Below are positions 1 to 7,160 of a stretch of 7,166 bases of DNA, piece by piece. Location of the stretch: NCBI GenBank assembly GCA_002780805.1, contig PEUD01000046.1, forward strand, positions 1,256 through 8,421, in the 5' to 3' direction. The notes beneath the pieces were generated by a model that was given only the letters and a program-made list of their open reading frames with translations, was not told where the DNA came from and did not search any database. The position numbers and the translations under genes were made by a program. How positions within the stretch are numbered: position 1 is the stretch's first letter; the number at the start of each line of letters is the position of its first letter. The stretch is from Candidatus Omnitrophica bacterium CG02_land_8_20_14_3_00__42_8. GTDB taxonomy: Bacteria > Omnitrophota > Gorgyraeia > Gorgyraeales > Gorgyraeaceae.

Positions 1-2333
1 ACATCCACAATGGCATTCAATTGAGCATGCTCGCGCTTCGTCTGTAATTCTTTATTCCTGAAGAATACGGCACAGAATGCATCGATGTCTGATTGATAGA
101 CCACCTTAAACGAATCCAGCTTGGTTTTGAGGTCGTAAAGTTTGTTTGGATCCGTAACATCGCTTAACTGTGTCTGCTCGTAATACGGCTGAAACGCCGC
201 TAATATATCTTCGCGCTTATTAACGAAGTCCAAGATGAAAGTATCTTCCTTCCCCGGACACGTTCTATTTAACCGGCTCATGGTCTGCACCGCCTTGACG
301 CCGTCAAGCCGCTTGTCCACATACATGGTATGTAAAAGCGGTTCATCGTAACCCGTCTGATATTTCTCTGCGACGAGCAAAATCTGATATTCGGATGTAG
401 CAAACTTTTCGGGCAGTTCTTTTTCGCCAAAACCATTCATTCCCGGTTCGGTATATTCCGGAGGAATGCCATCCAAAAGCACTGTACCCGAAAAGGCCAC
501 AAGAGCTTTGATATCTTTATAGCCTTTCTCTTTCAAATACCGATCAAACTCATGTTTATATCGCACCACGTGTTCACGAGAAGCAGTCACGACCATCGCC
601 TTGGCCTTACCGCCAATCTTTTTCAAAGTGACCTGCCGGAAGTGCTCAATCATGACTTCGGTTTTCTGTGCCAAGTTATAGGGGTGTAGTGTTAAAAAAC
701 GCGCGATCGCACAGGCGGCCTTTTTCTTATTCATATTCGGGTCATCTTCAATCTTCTTGGATAACTGGAAAAAAGTCTGATAGCTGGTGTAGTTTTCAAG
801 GACATCAAAAATAAATCTTTCTTCGATCGCCTGCCGCATAGAATAAAGATGAAATGGTTGTGGTTTACCATCTACGCCTTTTTGTCCAAAGAACTCGAGC
901 GTCTTTGCCTTAGGTGTTGCTGTAAATCCAAAGAAACTCAAATTCGGCCGAGGGCCCCTCTTAAGCATGGATTCACGAATTTCATCTTCTATATCGTCAT
1001 CCTCATTGATTTTCTCGGACGCGATCTCGGTTTTATCAACCGCGGAAAGAACATCCTTCATCTTTTTAGCAGACTCACCACCTTGCGAACTATGTGCCTC
1101 ATCAACGATAACAGCGTAATTTCGCTTAGGCAGTGCCCCAACCTTATCTAAAACAAAAGGAAACTTTTGAAGAGTGGTGATAACAATATTCGTACCGCTA
1201 GTAAGCGCCTGAGCCAATTGGGCAGAATCCTTATCAATTTTCTCAACTACTCCGGACTTGTGTTCAAATTGATAAATCGTATCCTGTAATTGCTTATCAA
1301 GAACGATGCGGTCAGTGATTACAATCACTGAGTCAAATATTCGCTTATCGTTTTTATCATGAAGACCGGCCAAGTGATAGGCAAGCCATGCGATAGAGTT
1401 ACTCTTACCGCTTCCGGCGCTATGCTGAATCAAATAATTCTTTCCTGCTCCATTTGCCAGAGCATCAAAGGAAAGCTTCCGAACACTATCAAGCTGGTGA
1501 TAGCGCGGGAATATCATTGTTTCAATCTTGAACTTTCTACCATCAAACGTCTTTTCCTCGACTTCTAAATGCAAAAATCTTCCTAAAATATCCATCCAAC
1601 TGTCTTTTACCAAGACTACTTCCCACAAATACGATGTCATATGGCCACTTGGATTCGGGGGATTCCCGGCACCTTTGTTATAGCCCTTATTAAAAGGCAG
1701 GTGCTTTGTTTTTCTCCCCTGAAGACGCGTGGTCATGTAAATAACATCTGTATCCACAGCAAAGTGGACAAGGGCACGCTTCTTAAACTGAAATAAAAGC
1801 TCGCGTTCGTCACGATCATATTTATACTGCCTCTTAGCGTCATCCACATCCTGACCTGTGAAAGGATTCTTGAGTTCAATGGTAGCCACAGGAAGGCCGT
1901 TGACAGACAAGAGCATATCAATCGAGCTTTCATCCTTTGTGCTGTAATGAACCTGCCGGGTAATTGTGAGGATATTTTTATCAAATAGCTTCTGGGTTTC
2001 CGGATTTAATTTACTAACTGGCTTAAAATAAGCGAGCGTGAACTTCTTGCCATAATCGGTGACTCCATGGCGTAAACAATCGAGCATCCCGCGCGCGTCC
2101 AACTCCTGATTAAGGCGGTATAAAAACTTTTTCTCGACCTCTGCGCCATGGATAGCCACCAAACTATCCCAAACATTCTTCTGGGTATCCTTGATAAACT
2201 GAAACAAAACCGTTTGATCAATTGCTAAATCCCGATTGAAATTATTCGGATCGCCCTTTGCATAGCCGCCATGATCAATAAGGCTTTGTTCGATGGATTC
2301 TTCAAAAGCTTTTTCATTAGTTATTGATGCCAT
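1..2333 (-). CDS. hsdR: Type I restriction-modification endonuclease/translocase subunit HsdR, C-terminus outside the window
   Basis: HsdR gives the type I complex its ATP-driven DNA translocation and cleavage activity. About 777 codons are visible, starting at ATG 2333, with no stop before the left edge; family members are usually about 1000 residues, so the helical C-terminal part is missing. The N-terminal PD-(D/E)xK-type nuclease domain shows SSIDMLL with D139, and IELKNP with E153 and K155 as the probable metal-binding and catalytic residues. The superfamily 2 helicase motor follows: HSAGSGKS (304-311, Walker A, K310), DEAH (411-414, Walker B), FTATPKAK (470-477, motif III) and QTMSRLNRT (683-691, motif VI). 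Every key residue expected is present. GAGG 7 nt upstream supports the start; the ATG 7 bp further upstream, at 2340, is in another frame and meets a stop after seven codons. The frame was followed through without a break, so the gene appears intact up to the edge. Confidence 0.96.
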   Translation of the reverse strand, partial: MASITNEKAFEESIEQSLIDHGGYAKGDPNNFNRDLAIDQTVLFQFIKDTQKNVWDSLVAIHGAEVEKKFLYRLNQELDARGMLDCLRHGVTDYGKKFTLAYFKPVSKLNPETQKLFDKNILTITRQVHYSTKDESSIDMLLSVNGLPVATIELKNPFTGQDVDDAKRQYKYDRDERELLFQFKKRALVHFAVDTDVIYMTTRLQGRKTKHLPFNKGYNKGAGNPPNPSGHMTSYLWEVVLVKDSWMDILGRFLHLEVEEKTFDGRKFKIETMIFPRYHQLDSVRKLSFDALANGAGKNYLIQHSAGSGKSNSIAWLAYHLAGLHDKNDKRIFDSVIVITDRIVLDKQLQDTIYQFEHKSGVVEKIDKDSAQLAQALTSGTNIVITTLQKFPFVLDKVGALPKRNYAVIVDEAHSSQGGESAKKMKDVLSAVDKTEIASEKINEDDDIEDEIRESMLKRGPRPNLSFFGFTATPKAKTLEFFGQKGVDGKPQPFHLYSMRQAIEERFIFDVLENYTSYQTFFQLSKKIEDDPNMNKKKAACAIARFLTLHPYNLAQKTEVMIEHFRQVTLKKIGGKAKAMVVTASREHVVRYKHEFDRYLKEKGYKDIKALVAFSGTVLLDGIPPEYTEPGMNGFGEKELPEKFATSEYQILLVAEKYQTGYDEPLLHTMYVDKRLDGVKAVQTMSRLNRTCPGKEDTFILDFVNKREDILAAFQPYYEQTQLSDVTDPNKLYDLKTKLDSFKVVYQSDIDAFCAVFFRNKELQTKREHAQLNAIVD

Positions 2334-2340
2334 ATTCCAT

Positions 2341-2344
2341 CCTC
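2341..2344 (-). promoter_or_regulatory. Ribosome binding site of hsdR
   Basis: GAGG on the minus strand sits in the 12-bp gap after the membrane-protein gene and 7 nt before the hsdR ATG at 2333. It supports this start and shows that hsdR has its own initiation site within the same transcript. Confidence 0.65.
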
Positions 2345-2345
2345 A

Positions 2346-2948
2346 TTAAGACTTGACCTTGAAATCTTCCCAATATTTAACTCGGGTTCTTATTAAAGCG
2401 ATAATCTCGTCCGCCAATTTTGCTATTTCCAACGCATTGGCAGAAGCGGCGTCCCAATATTTTTTATCAAAGCCCTTGTCTTGGCCCATATCGTATTCGA
2501 TGGTTTCTTTACGTACTAACAGATCAAGCTTCTTTATGCTTTGATATATTTCTTCAGGATAAAATGGCATTTTTGTCTCATAAGCCTTGTAAAAAACAAC
2601 TGCCGCGTCATAGTGTTTCTTTAACCTCTTCTGCTTGCGTTCGTCTTCTGTCTCTCGTGAATCAACATAATCTAAAATAGGCCGAAGTGAATGGGCGGAA
2701 TCCCTTAACGCCACAAGCTTTTCAGACAAGTCCATAAGGATGTTAAATTCATTTTGATAACGGACTTGATGGATATAAAGCTGTGCGCCTATCGTCGCTT
2801 TCATTGATTCAACCTGCTTGGTTATTTCACTTACATCTTCTTTAGTCGCAAGATTTTCGGCTTTTTTCATCAAATAAGACCGAAAGTATAAACCAAGGGC
2901 TACAACGCCAAGGAAGGTTAGCCATTGAAGGACGTTATCACAAGTCAT
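2346..2948 (-). CDS. Membrane-anchored helical protein of unknown function, between hsdS and hsdR
   Basis: This 200-residue protein has one hydrophobic helix near its N-terminus (about 6-26, VLQWLTFLGVVALGLYF and following residues). The basic RSYLMKK follows, so the positive-inside rule predicts that the rest faces the cytoplasm. Next comes ENLATKEDVSEITKQVES (31-48), a probable helical or coiled-coil linker. I recall the NLATKEDI-type motif in other small bacterial proteins with an N-terminal anchor. The remainder is highly charged and predicted helical, with KQKRLKKHYDAA (105-116) and KYWEDF near the end. I see no nuclease, ATPase or methylase motif. The ATG at 2948 is preferred over the adjacent in-frame TTG at 2951 because GAGGAA lies 6 nt before the ATG, and the ATG shares its A with the hsdS TGA (TGATG). 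hsdR starts 12 bp after its stop. Function unknown; linkage to restriction is inferred only from position. Confidence 0.88.
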   Translation of the reverse strand: MTCDNVLQWLTFLGVVALGLYFRSYLMKKAENLATKEDVSEITKQVESMKATIGAQLYIHQVRYQNEFNILMDLSEKLVALRDSAHSLRPILDYVDSRETEDERKQKRLKKHYDAAVVFYKAYETKMPFYPEEIYQSIKKLDLLVRKETIEYDMGQDKGFDKKYWDAASANALEIAKLADEIIALIRTRVKYWEDFKVKS

Positions 2949-4210
2949 CAATTGTTCCTCACATCGATTTTTCCAGTCACAACTTCTGAAATTAAAGAAG
3001 TACGGAATTCCTTGAGCAGTTTGATAGATTTTTGCTCCCGGCCAATTTGCGCGTTGATTTGTGCTGTCTTACGATCGAGAAAGTTAATAATGCGTTCCTG
3101 TTCTTCAAACATAGGGCAAGGCAATTTTAGGCTCTTTATAGCATCCTGACTGATATTCGGTTGGCCCCCGCCATAACCTAAACTAATTATGTTTGGTTTA
3201 TTTGCTACGAACCAATAAAAAACAAATTTATTATAAAAATATGCGCTATCCGCAAGGACGCAACAAGCCTGATTACAGCAACCTTCAAAATCTACGATTG
3301 CAGTTTTTCCAATAGTAGCTCCATACATCGCTATTAAAATAGCTCCAATTGGGAACATTTTAAGCGCGGAGAAATTATTAAAAGCTAGCTCGGTGATTTT
3401 TTTCGTTGAATCCCTTAAAATGTCATCATTTAAATCTCCAGTGATCACCCATGGAATCGAGCCATTTTCATAATACTCCTGCTCGGAAGAATCCGGTGTG
3501 GTTCCACTACCAATATACCGAAACGATCTGCCAACCTTTCTCATCTCCCATATTAATGGAATCTGTCCTATCCATAATACTCCTGAATCTTTCATACTCA
3601 CATTTTGATCAAGACCACGCGTAACTACCTGATTGATTACAGCCAAGTACTCCTCCTGGAGAAGTTCAATCATCTTCTCTTGTTTTGCAATCAAATCATC
3701 AATCTGTGTAGTCTTGCGGTCAAGGTATCTTGAAATATTTTTCTGTTCATCAATCCTCGGTAAAGGAATACGAATTCCCGCCATTTCATTATTCATTAAC
3801 TTGGGATTAATATCATAACGAACATAACATTTTGTTCCTAAATTGAGCACATACGGAAGATACTTTGGAAAAACTTTATCAGCTTTAGCCTTTAGTGTTC
3901 CGCAGACATTAGTACAATTAAATTTTCCTTGGCGATGAAATACAGTACCAGCATTTGCACCGTCAGTTGTCCATGTCACATACTCACCATTAAAATCATA
4001 CGTATTAAGTCGCCCCATCATACCGTTTTCTGTTGTCTGCGAACTATAAACAGGGTATTCTCCGAGGCTATTCGCAATTTCTTTATTACTAATGACACGC
4101 CCACGACCAAGATAACACAGAGCTCTAATTGAGGCAATATCCCAATCTTTTGGAATTTGCCCGATCCACTCAATCCCCGAATCTTTATATGATGAATATG
4201 GCCTGTTCAT
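2948..4210 (-). CDS. hsdS: Type I restriction-modification specificity subunit HsdS
   Basis: HsdS binds DNA and sets the recognition sequence for both methylation and restriction. The 420-residue protein has the full two-domain plan. Target recognition domain 1 is about 25-145 and contains GEYPVYSSQ (50-58) and TWTTDGANAGTVF (79-91). A helical conserved region (154-201) follows, then domain 2 at about 225-362, with IPWVITGDLND (252-262), IAMYGATIGK (293-302) and GYGGGQPNIS (345-354), and a second helical conserved region (369-416). The two halves are internal repeats: KDSGIEWIGQIP (9-20) recurs as KDSGVLWIGQIP (207-218), and the helices align gaplessly with an offset of 215 residues. The spacing implies a normal bipartite target, but its sequence cannot be deduced. 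ATG at 4210 overlaps the upstream TGA (ATGA); the nearby AGGG is a weak ribosome site, so coupling is likely. The TGA stop joins the next gene as TGATG. The recognition domains are distinctly AT-rich compared with hsdM. Confidence 0.96.
   Translation of the reverse strand: MNRPYSSYKDSGIEWIGQIPKDWDIASIRALCYLGRGRVISNKEIANSLGEYPVYSSQTTENGMMGRLNTYDFNGEYVTWTTDGANAGTVFHRQGKFNCTNVCGTLKAKADKVFPKYLPYVLNLGTKCYVRYDINPKLMNNEMAGIRIPLPRIDEQKNISRYLDRKTTQIDDLIAKQEKMIELLQEEYLAVINQVVTRGLDQNVSMKDSGVLWIGQIPLIWEMRKVGRSFRYIGSGTTPDSSEQEYYENGSIPWVITGDLNDDILRDSTKKITELAFNNFSALKMFPIGAILIAMYGATIGKTAIVDFEGCCNQACCVLADSAYFYNKFVFYWFVANKPNIISLGYGGGQPNISQDAIKSLKLPCPMFEEQERIINFLDRKTAQINAQIGREQKSIKLLKEFRTSLISEVVTGKIDVRNN
2955..2960 (-). 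promoter_or_regulatory. Ribosome binding site of the membrane-protein gene, inside the 3' end of hsdS
   Basis: GAGGAA on the minus strand is 6 nt from the ATG at 2948 but only 3 nt from the in-frame TTG at 2951, so it selects the ATG. It lies within the last codons of hsdS, beside the TGATG stop-start junction, an arrangement that favours coupled translation. Confidence 0.7.
2963..3106 (-). repeat. hsdS C-terminal conserved helical region, copy 2
   Basis: Encodes residues 369-416, the counterpart of the central helix. In solved specificity subunits the two helices pack as an antiparallel pair that fixes the spacing between the half-sites; that this holds here is inferred from the matching length. 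Confidence 0.8.
3557..3592 (-). repeat. hsdS internal direct repeat, copy 2 (start of recognition domain 2)
   Basis: Second copy of the 36-bp element at 4151-4186, encoding residues 207-218. Most differences are at third codon positions, so the protein is better conserved than the DNA, which argues against a recent duplication. Confidence 0.8.
3608..3751 (-). repeat. hsdS central conserved helical region, copy 1
   Basis: Encodes residues 154-201, the long helix that separates the two recognition domains and contacts HsdM in known type I complexes. By hand alignment it matches residues 369-416 at 21 of 48 positions with no gap, including a shared FLDRKT/YLDRKT core and a VVT near the end. Confidence 0.8.
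4151..4186 (-). repeat. hsdS internal direct repeat, copy 1 (start of recognition domain 1)
   Basis: This 36-bp segment encodes KDSGIEWIGQIP (residues 9-20). It matches the segment at 3557-3592, encoding KDSGVLWIGQIP, at 26 of 36 bases. The repeat marks the start of each half of HsdS and reflects the ancient duplication typical of specificity subunits. Confidence 0.8.
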
Positions 4211-5145
4211 TTATATAGCCCTGTTTCATATGTTGTCCGCTTAACCAGACGTTCCTGATGAATCATTAAATTTCCCCTCTCAACCGGGATGTTGAACGTT
4301 TGTAATTCGACACGCCAATCCTGATATTCCTTTACAAGATCTTCAACGCAGGTATGTTCATTAAAAATAACCTTATCTTCTGCAGACTGCACTATCAGCC
4401 GATTAAGCATTTCAACGCCTTCAGGCTTTAATGACCCAAGGCTATCGCCATCGCGCGGTTCTGTATCGCGTAAAGGATGGATCACTATTGCCAACCGAGG
4501 AGTTAGCGGGCAATACAAGTCACATCGACTGGCATTCCAATATTGCAAGCAAACCGGATTATCACTCGTCAAAAACTGCACAGGAGTCTCATTCTTAAAT
4601 ACAATCCATGGTGAAGTTGCAAAAACCTTCTGAGCGCCGATCAAAGCGTTAATACCTGATGCCTTGGGGAATGCTTCTTTAATTAGGACATTGGTACCGC
4701 CATGCTTACGGATTGTTTCTATAACCTCGCGATACTTTGTGTCAGGATTCGACAATTCTTTTTCTTCTAACCTATCATACAAATTCTTAACAATATGGGA
4801 AAGTCCACCAGCCCCTAATCTTACGGCCGTCGGCGTACAAGCTCTTAAATAAGCAAGATACCCAGCCATCAAATACTTTGTTGTCACATTATATGTATCA
4901 GCAAAAACGCTACGGACACAATCGGCCCATTTCGGCTCGAATAGCTTAAGAAGATCTTCAACTGCTCTTGGATTTTCAGTGAAATATTCGTTGGAGCTCC
5001 AGTCAATCTCATAGCAAATCGATTTTACAGGAATAGCATCTTGGCGGCTTAGATTGCTTTTTCGAACAACACTAACCAAGTCTGGCTTTTCAGCAAGACC
5101 AAAACCCCTTAAATATGTTTGAGCAACATAATGATCTTTAGCCAT
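4207..5145 (-). CDS. DUF4238 family protein embedded in the hsd operon
   Basis: This 312-residue protein has the hallmarks I recall for DUF4238: an N-terminal DHYVAQTYLRGF motif (4-15), a central helical region containing LAYLRACTPTAVR (97-109), TSDNPV (193-198) and CPLTPRLAIVI (212-222). Family members usually read HYVPQ near the N-terminus; here the proline is alanine (residue 8). The biochemical role of the family is not known to me. No signal peptide or membrane helix is seen, so it is probably cytosolic. The ATG at 5145 has GAGG 6 nt upstream, and it overlaps the hsdM stop (ATGGCTAA, 8 bp); its own TGA overlaps the hsdS start as ATGA. It is thus translationally locked between the methylase and specificity genes, an unusual place for a gene that is not an hsd subunit. 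It might modulate the R-M system or be an independent defence effector; both are inference. Family call fairly sure, function unknown. Confidence 0.85.
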   Translation of the reverse strand: MAKDHYVAQTYLRGFGLAEKPDLVSVVRKSNLSRQDAIPVKSICYEIDWSSNEYFTENPRAVEDLLKLFEPKWADCVRSVFADTYNVTTKYLMAGYLAYLRACTPTAVRLGAGGLSHIVKNLYDRLEEKELSNPDTKYREVIETIRKHGGTNVLIKEAFPKASGINALIGAQKVFATSPWIVFKNETPVQFLTSDNPVCLQYWNASRCDLYCPLTPRLAIVIHPLRDTEPRDGDSLGSLKPEGVEMLNRLIVQSAEDKVIFNEHTCVEDLVKEYQDWRVELQTFNIPVERGNLMIHQERLVKRTTYETGLYK

Positions 5146-7147
5146 CCAACACCTCGCCCATCAAGCCTTCCGTCTCTCTTTCCAATACAAGGATATCTTT
5201 ACGAATTTCCTCAAGGCTTCTCAAAGGTTTACATTTATAAAACTCTTTAGTTAAGTTAATCTCATAACCTATCCTGTCTTTACTCCTATCCATCCACGCA
5301 TCCGGCACGTGAGGTAGAACTTCGCGCTTAAAATACCTATCGATATCTTCCCCAAGCGGTACCTTTTCACAGTCGCGCAATTCACTATCATGCTCCGGCT
5401 TGCCGTCCTTATCCAAGCAAACATCGGCAGTCTCATCCCGCTCAGAGAGGGCATTAAATATCGCGCTCATCACCGATGCCTTAAATCGTAAACCGAGCTC
5501 TTCCGTTTTCTTCTCAAGAATCTCAACAAACTTCGGGCGGTTCTTATGAATCTTGCTTGCATCCATTCCCGCAAGCATTCCTAAGATTTGCTTTTGCAGA
5601 TTTTCGCCTTCTTCAATTTCCTTGAAACCGTCTTTGCCTTTTTTCTTTGACTTGGCAAGATTTAGAAATCCTGCTTCCTGCTTAAGGCATTCGATCCGCT
5701 CTTTTGACGTCTGAAAGTTAAGCCGCGATGGCCTCTCAACTGTTACACGCGTATAGCCAAAATATTTATTAGGAAGTATTTTACAGTATTCGCCCGCTTT
5801 AAATTCTCCATAAATCTTAGTAATCTTGGCAATATGTTCATCGCTGATTTCATTTCGTTTATTTCCAAGACTGCGCGTCATTTTGTTAAAAAACTCAACC
5901 GCGTTAATAAACTGGATCTTGCCTTTACGCTCTTTTTCTTTTCGATTTGTAATGATCCAGATATATGTCGAGATGCCAGTGTTATAGAAAAGTTGATTCG
6001 GGAGCGCGATAATCGCTTCGAGCATATCCTTTTCGATGATCTCTTTACGGATCTCGCTTTCACCACTTCCGGCTCCACCCGAAAACAAAGGCGACCCATT
6101 AAAAACGATCCCCAAACGCGCTCCGCCGTTCTCCGGCCTCATCTTGGAAATCATGTGCTGTAAGAACAGGAAGGAACCGTCACTGATACGAGGAAGGCCC
6201 GCGCCAAAGCGTCCGGAAAAACCTAATTGCTCGTACTCTTTGGTAATTTCCTCCTCGATCTTCTTCCATTCCACGCCAAAGGGAGGATTGCTTAGCATAT
6301 AATCAAACTTGTCGTCTTTAAGCCCATCCTGCGTAAACGAATTGCCGAATTTGATATGCTCGGTATTCTGCCCCTTGATGAGCATATCGGAATTACAGAT
6401 GGCGTAAGACTCTGGATTAAGCTCCTGACCGAATACGCGTAAATCTGCATCGGGATTGAGCTCACGCAGGTATTCCTCGGCAACTGATAACATTCCGCCC
6501 GTACCGCATGCGGGATCATAGAGTGTTTTGACAATACCTTTCTTTGTAAGGACATCTTTGTCATTCAAAAAGAGAATATTGACCATAAGCCGAATAACTT
6601 CACGTGGCGTGAAATGCTCTCCGGCGGTCTCATTGGAGAGATCCGCGAATTTGCGGATAAGTTCCTCAAAGATGTACCCCATCTCGATACTTTGAATCTT
6701 GTCGGGATGCAGATCAACTTTGGCAAAGCGCTTGACGATCATATACAAGAGGTTCGATTTATCAAGCCGCTCAATATGATCATTAAAATTAAAATGTTCT
6801 AGAATACTGCGGGCGTTTTTGGAAAAGCCGTTGATATAATTTCTAAGATTGGCGGCGATATCGTTCGGATCAGCGACAAGATTCTGAAAATCAAACTTGC
6901 TCTTATTGTAGAAAGAAAGTTTCGCTTTCTTCTTAAGCACTGTCTCGGCGGCTTCCGGGGATAAACCTTTGGTCTGTGGGAGATATGACAAGACCGTTGC
7001 TTTGGTCGGCTCAAGCACACAGTCCAAACGCCGTAAAACTGTAAGCGGCAGGATTACTCGGCCATATTCGGATTGTTTATAATCCCCACGGAGCAGGTCC
7101 GCAATACCCCAGATGAAATTTGCGCTTTCTTTAAAATTTATTGTCAC
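5138..7147 (-). CDS. hsdM: Type I restriction-modification methyltransferase subunit HsdM
   Basis: HsdM transfers a methyl group from S-adenosylmethionine to adenine N6 in the bipartite site chosen by HsdS, and is also part of the restriction complex. The 669-residue product has a helical N-terminal HsdM domain (about 1-150), then an N6-adenine methyltransferase domain. The motifs GEHFTPREV (176-184), DPACGTGGM (211-219, SAM-binding motif I) and NPPFG (287-291, catalytic motif IV) are all intact. Residues from about 470 form a charged, largely helical C-terminal extension ending in a PLRSLEEIRKDI segment. The protein is therefore longer than the roughly 500-residue classical subunits, but I recall this extended form in many bacterial loci. 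The start is GTG at 7147, chosen because AAGGAG lies 7 nt upstream and the N-terminal domain begins directly. The TAA stop overlaps the next gene by 8 bp. The family call is very secure; the DNA target cannot be read from this subunit. Confidence 0.97.
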   Translation of the reverse strand: MTINFKESANFIWGIADLLRGDYKQSEYGRVILPLTVLRRLDCVLEPTKATVLSYLPQTKGLSPEAAETVLKKKAKLSFYNKSKFDFQNLVADPNDIAANLRNYINGFSKNARSILEHFNFNDHIERLDKSNLLYMIVKRFAKVDLHPDKIQSIEMGYIFEELIRKFADLSNETAGEHFTPREVIRLMVNILFLNDKDVLTKKGIVKTLYDPACGTGGMLSVAEEYLRELNPDADLRVFGQELNPESYAICNSDMLIKGQNTEHIKFGNSFTQDGLKDDKFDYMLSNPPFGVEWKKIEEEITKEYEQLGFSGRFGAGLPRISDGSFLFLQHMISKMRPENGGARLGIVFNGSPLFSGGAGSGESEIRKEIIEKDMLEAIIALPNQLFYNTGISTYIWIITNRKEKERKGKIQFINAVEFFNKMTRSLGNKRNEISDEHIAKITKIYGEFKAGEYCKILPNKYFGYTRVTVERPSRLNFQTSKERIECLKQEAGFLNLAKSKKKGKDGFKEIEEGENLQKQILGMLAGMDASKIHKNRPKFVEILEKKTEELGLRFKASVMSAIFNALSERDETADVCLDKDGKPEHDSELRDCEKVPLGEDIDRYFKREVLPHVPDAWMDRSKDRIGYEINLTKEFYKCKPLRSLEEIRKDILVLERETEGLMGEVLDG

Positions 7148-7154
7148 CCTTAAT

Positions 7155-7160
7155 CTCCTT
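7155..7160 (-). promoter_or_regulatory. Strong ribosome binding site of hsdM
   Basis: AAGGAG on the minus strand lies 7 nt before a GTG codon at 7147. This near-consensus Shine-Dalgarno sequence decides in favour of the GTG start. Only 6 more bases remain before the window edge, so the promoter is not visible. Confidence 0.85.

Noticed and set aside
849..1151. Plus-strand open frame of about 100 codons
   Set aside because: It lies opposite the hsdR helicase domain, including the DEAH and TATP motifs, and its translation has no recognisable domain. It is a shadow of the real gene, as are the plus-strand frames at 1359-1568, 2353-2544, 2420-2680, 2925-3149, 3633-3818, 3929-4132, 4664-4852, 5834-6163, 6036-6302 and 6614-6802.
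1733..2221. Minus-strand open frames at 1733-1984 and 2006-2221 that might suggest a broken hsdR
   Set aside because: The hsdR frame itself is open through this whole region and carries the nuclease motif (D139, E153, K155). These are out-of-frame shadows, not evidence of a frameshift.
2346..2948. PrrC or RloC anticodon nuclease between hsdS and hsdR
   Set aside because: The position fits, but the protein has only 200 residues, no Walker A or ABC signature motif, and an N-terminal membrane helix. It is not a PrrC or RloC homologue.
2949..2951. TTG as the start of the membrane-protein gene
   Set aside because: The GAGGAA ribosome site is only 3 nt from this TTG but 6 nt from the adjacent ATG at 2948, which also forms the TGATG junction. 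The ATG is the better choice.
3397..3403. Run of seven T (A on the coding strand) in hsdS as a phase-variation or frameshift site
   Set aside because: Seven bases is short for slipped-strand phase variation, the frame is intact, and the codon phase (ACG AAA AAA ATC) does not fit the usual X XXY YYZ slippery heptamer.
2948..4210. Phase-variable hsdS inversion system
   Set aside because: Only one complete hsdS is present. There is no silent or partial hsdS copy, no site-specific recombinase gene and no inverted repeat that I could see in the window.
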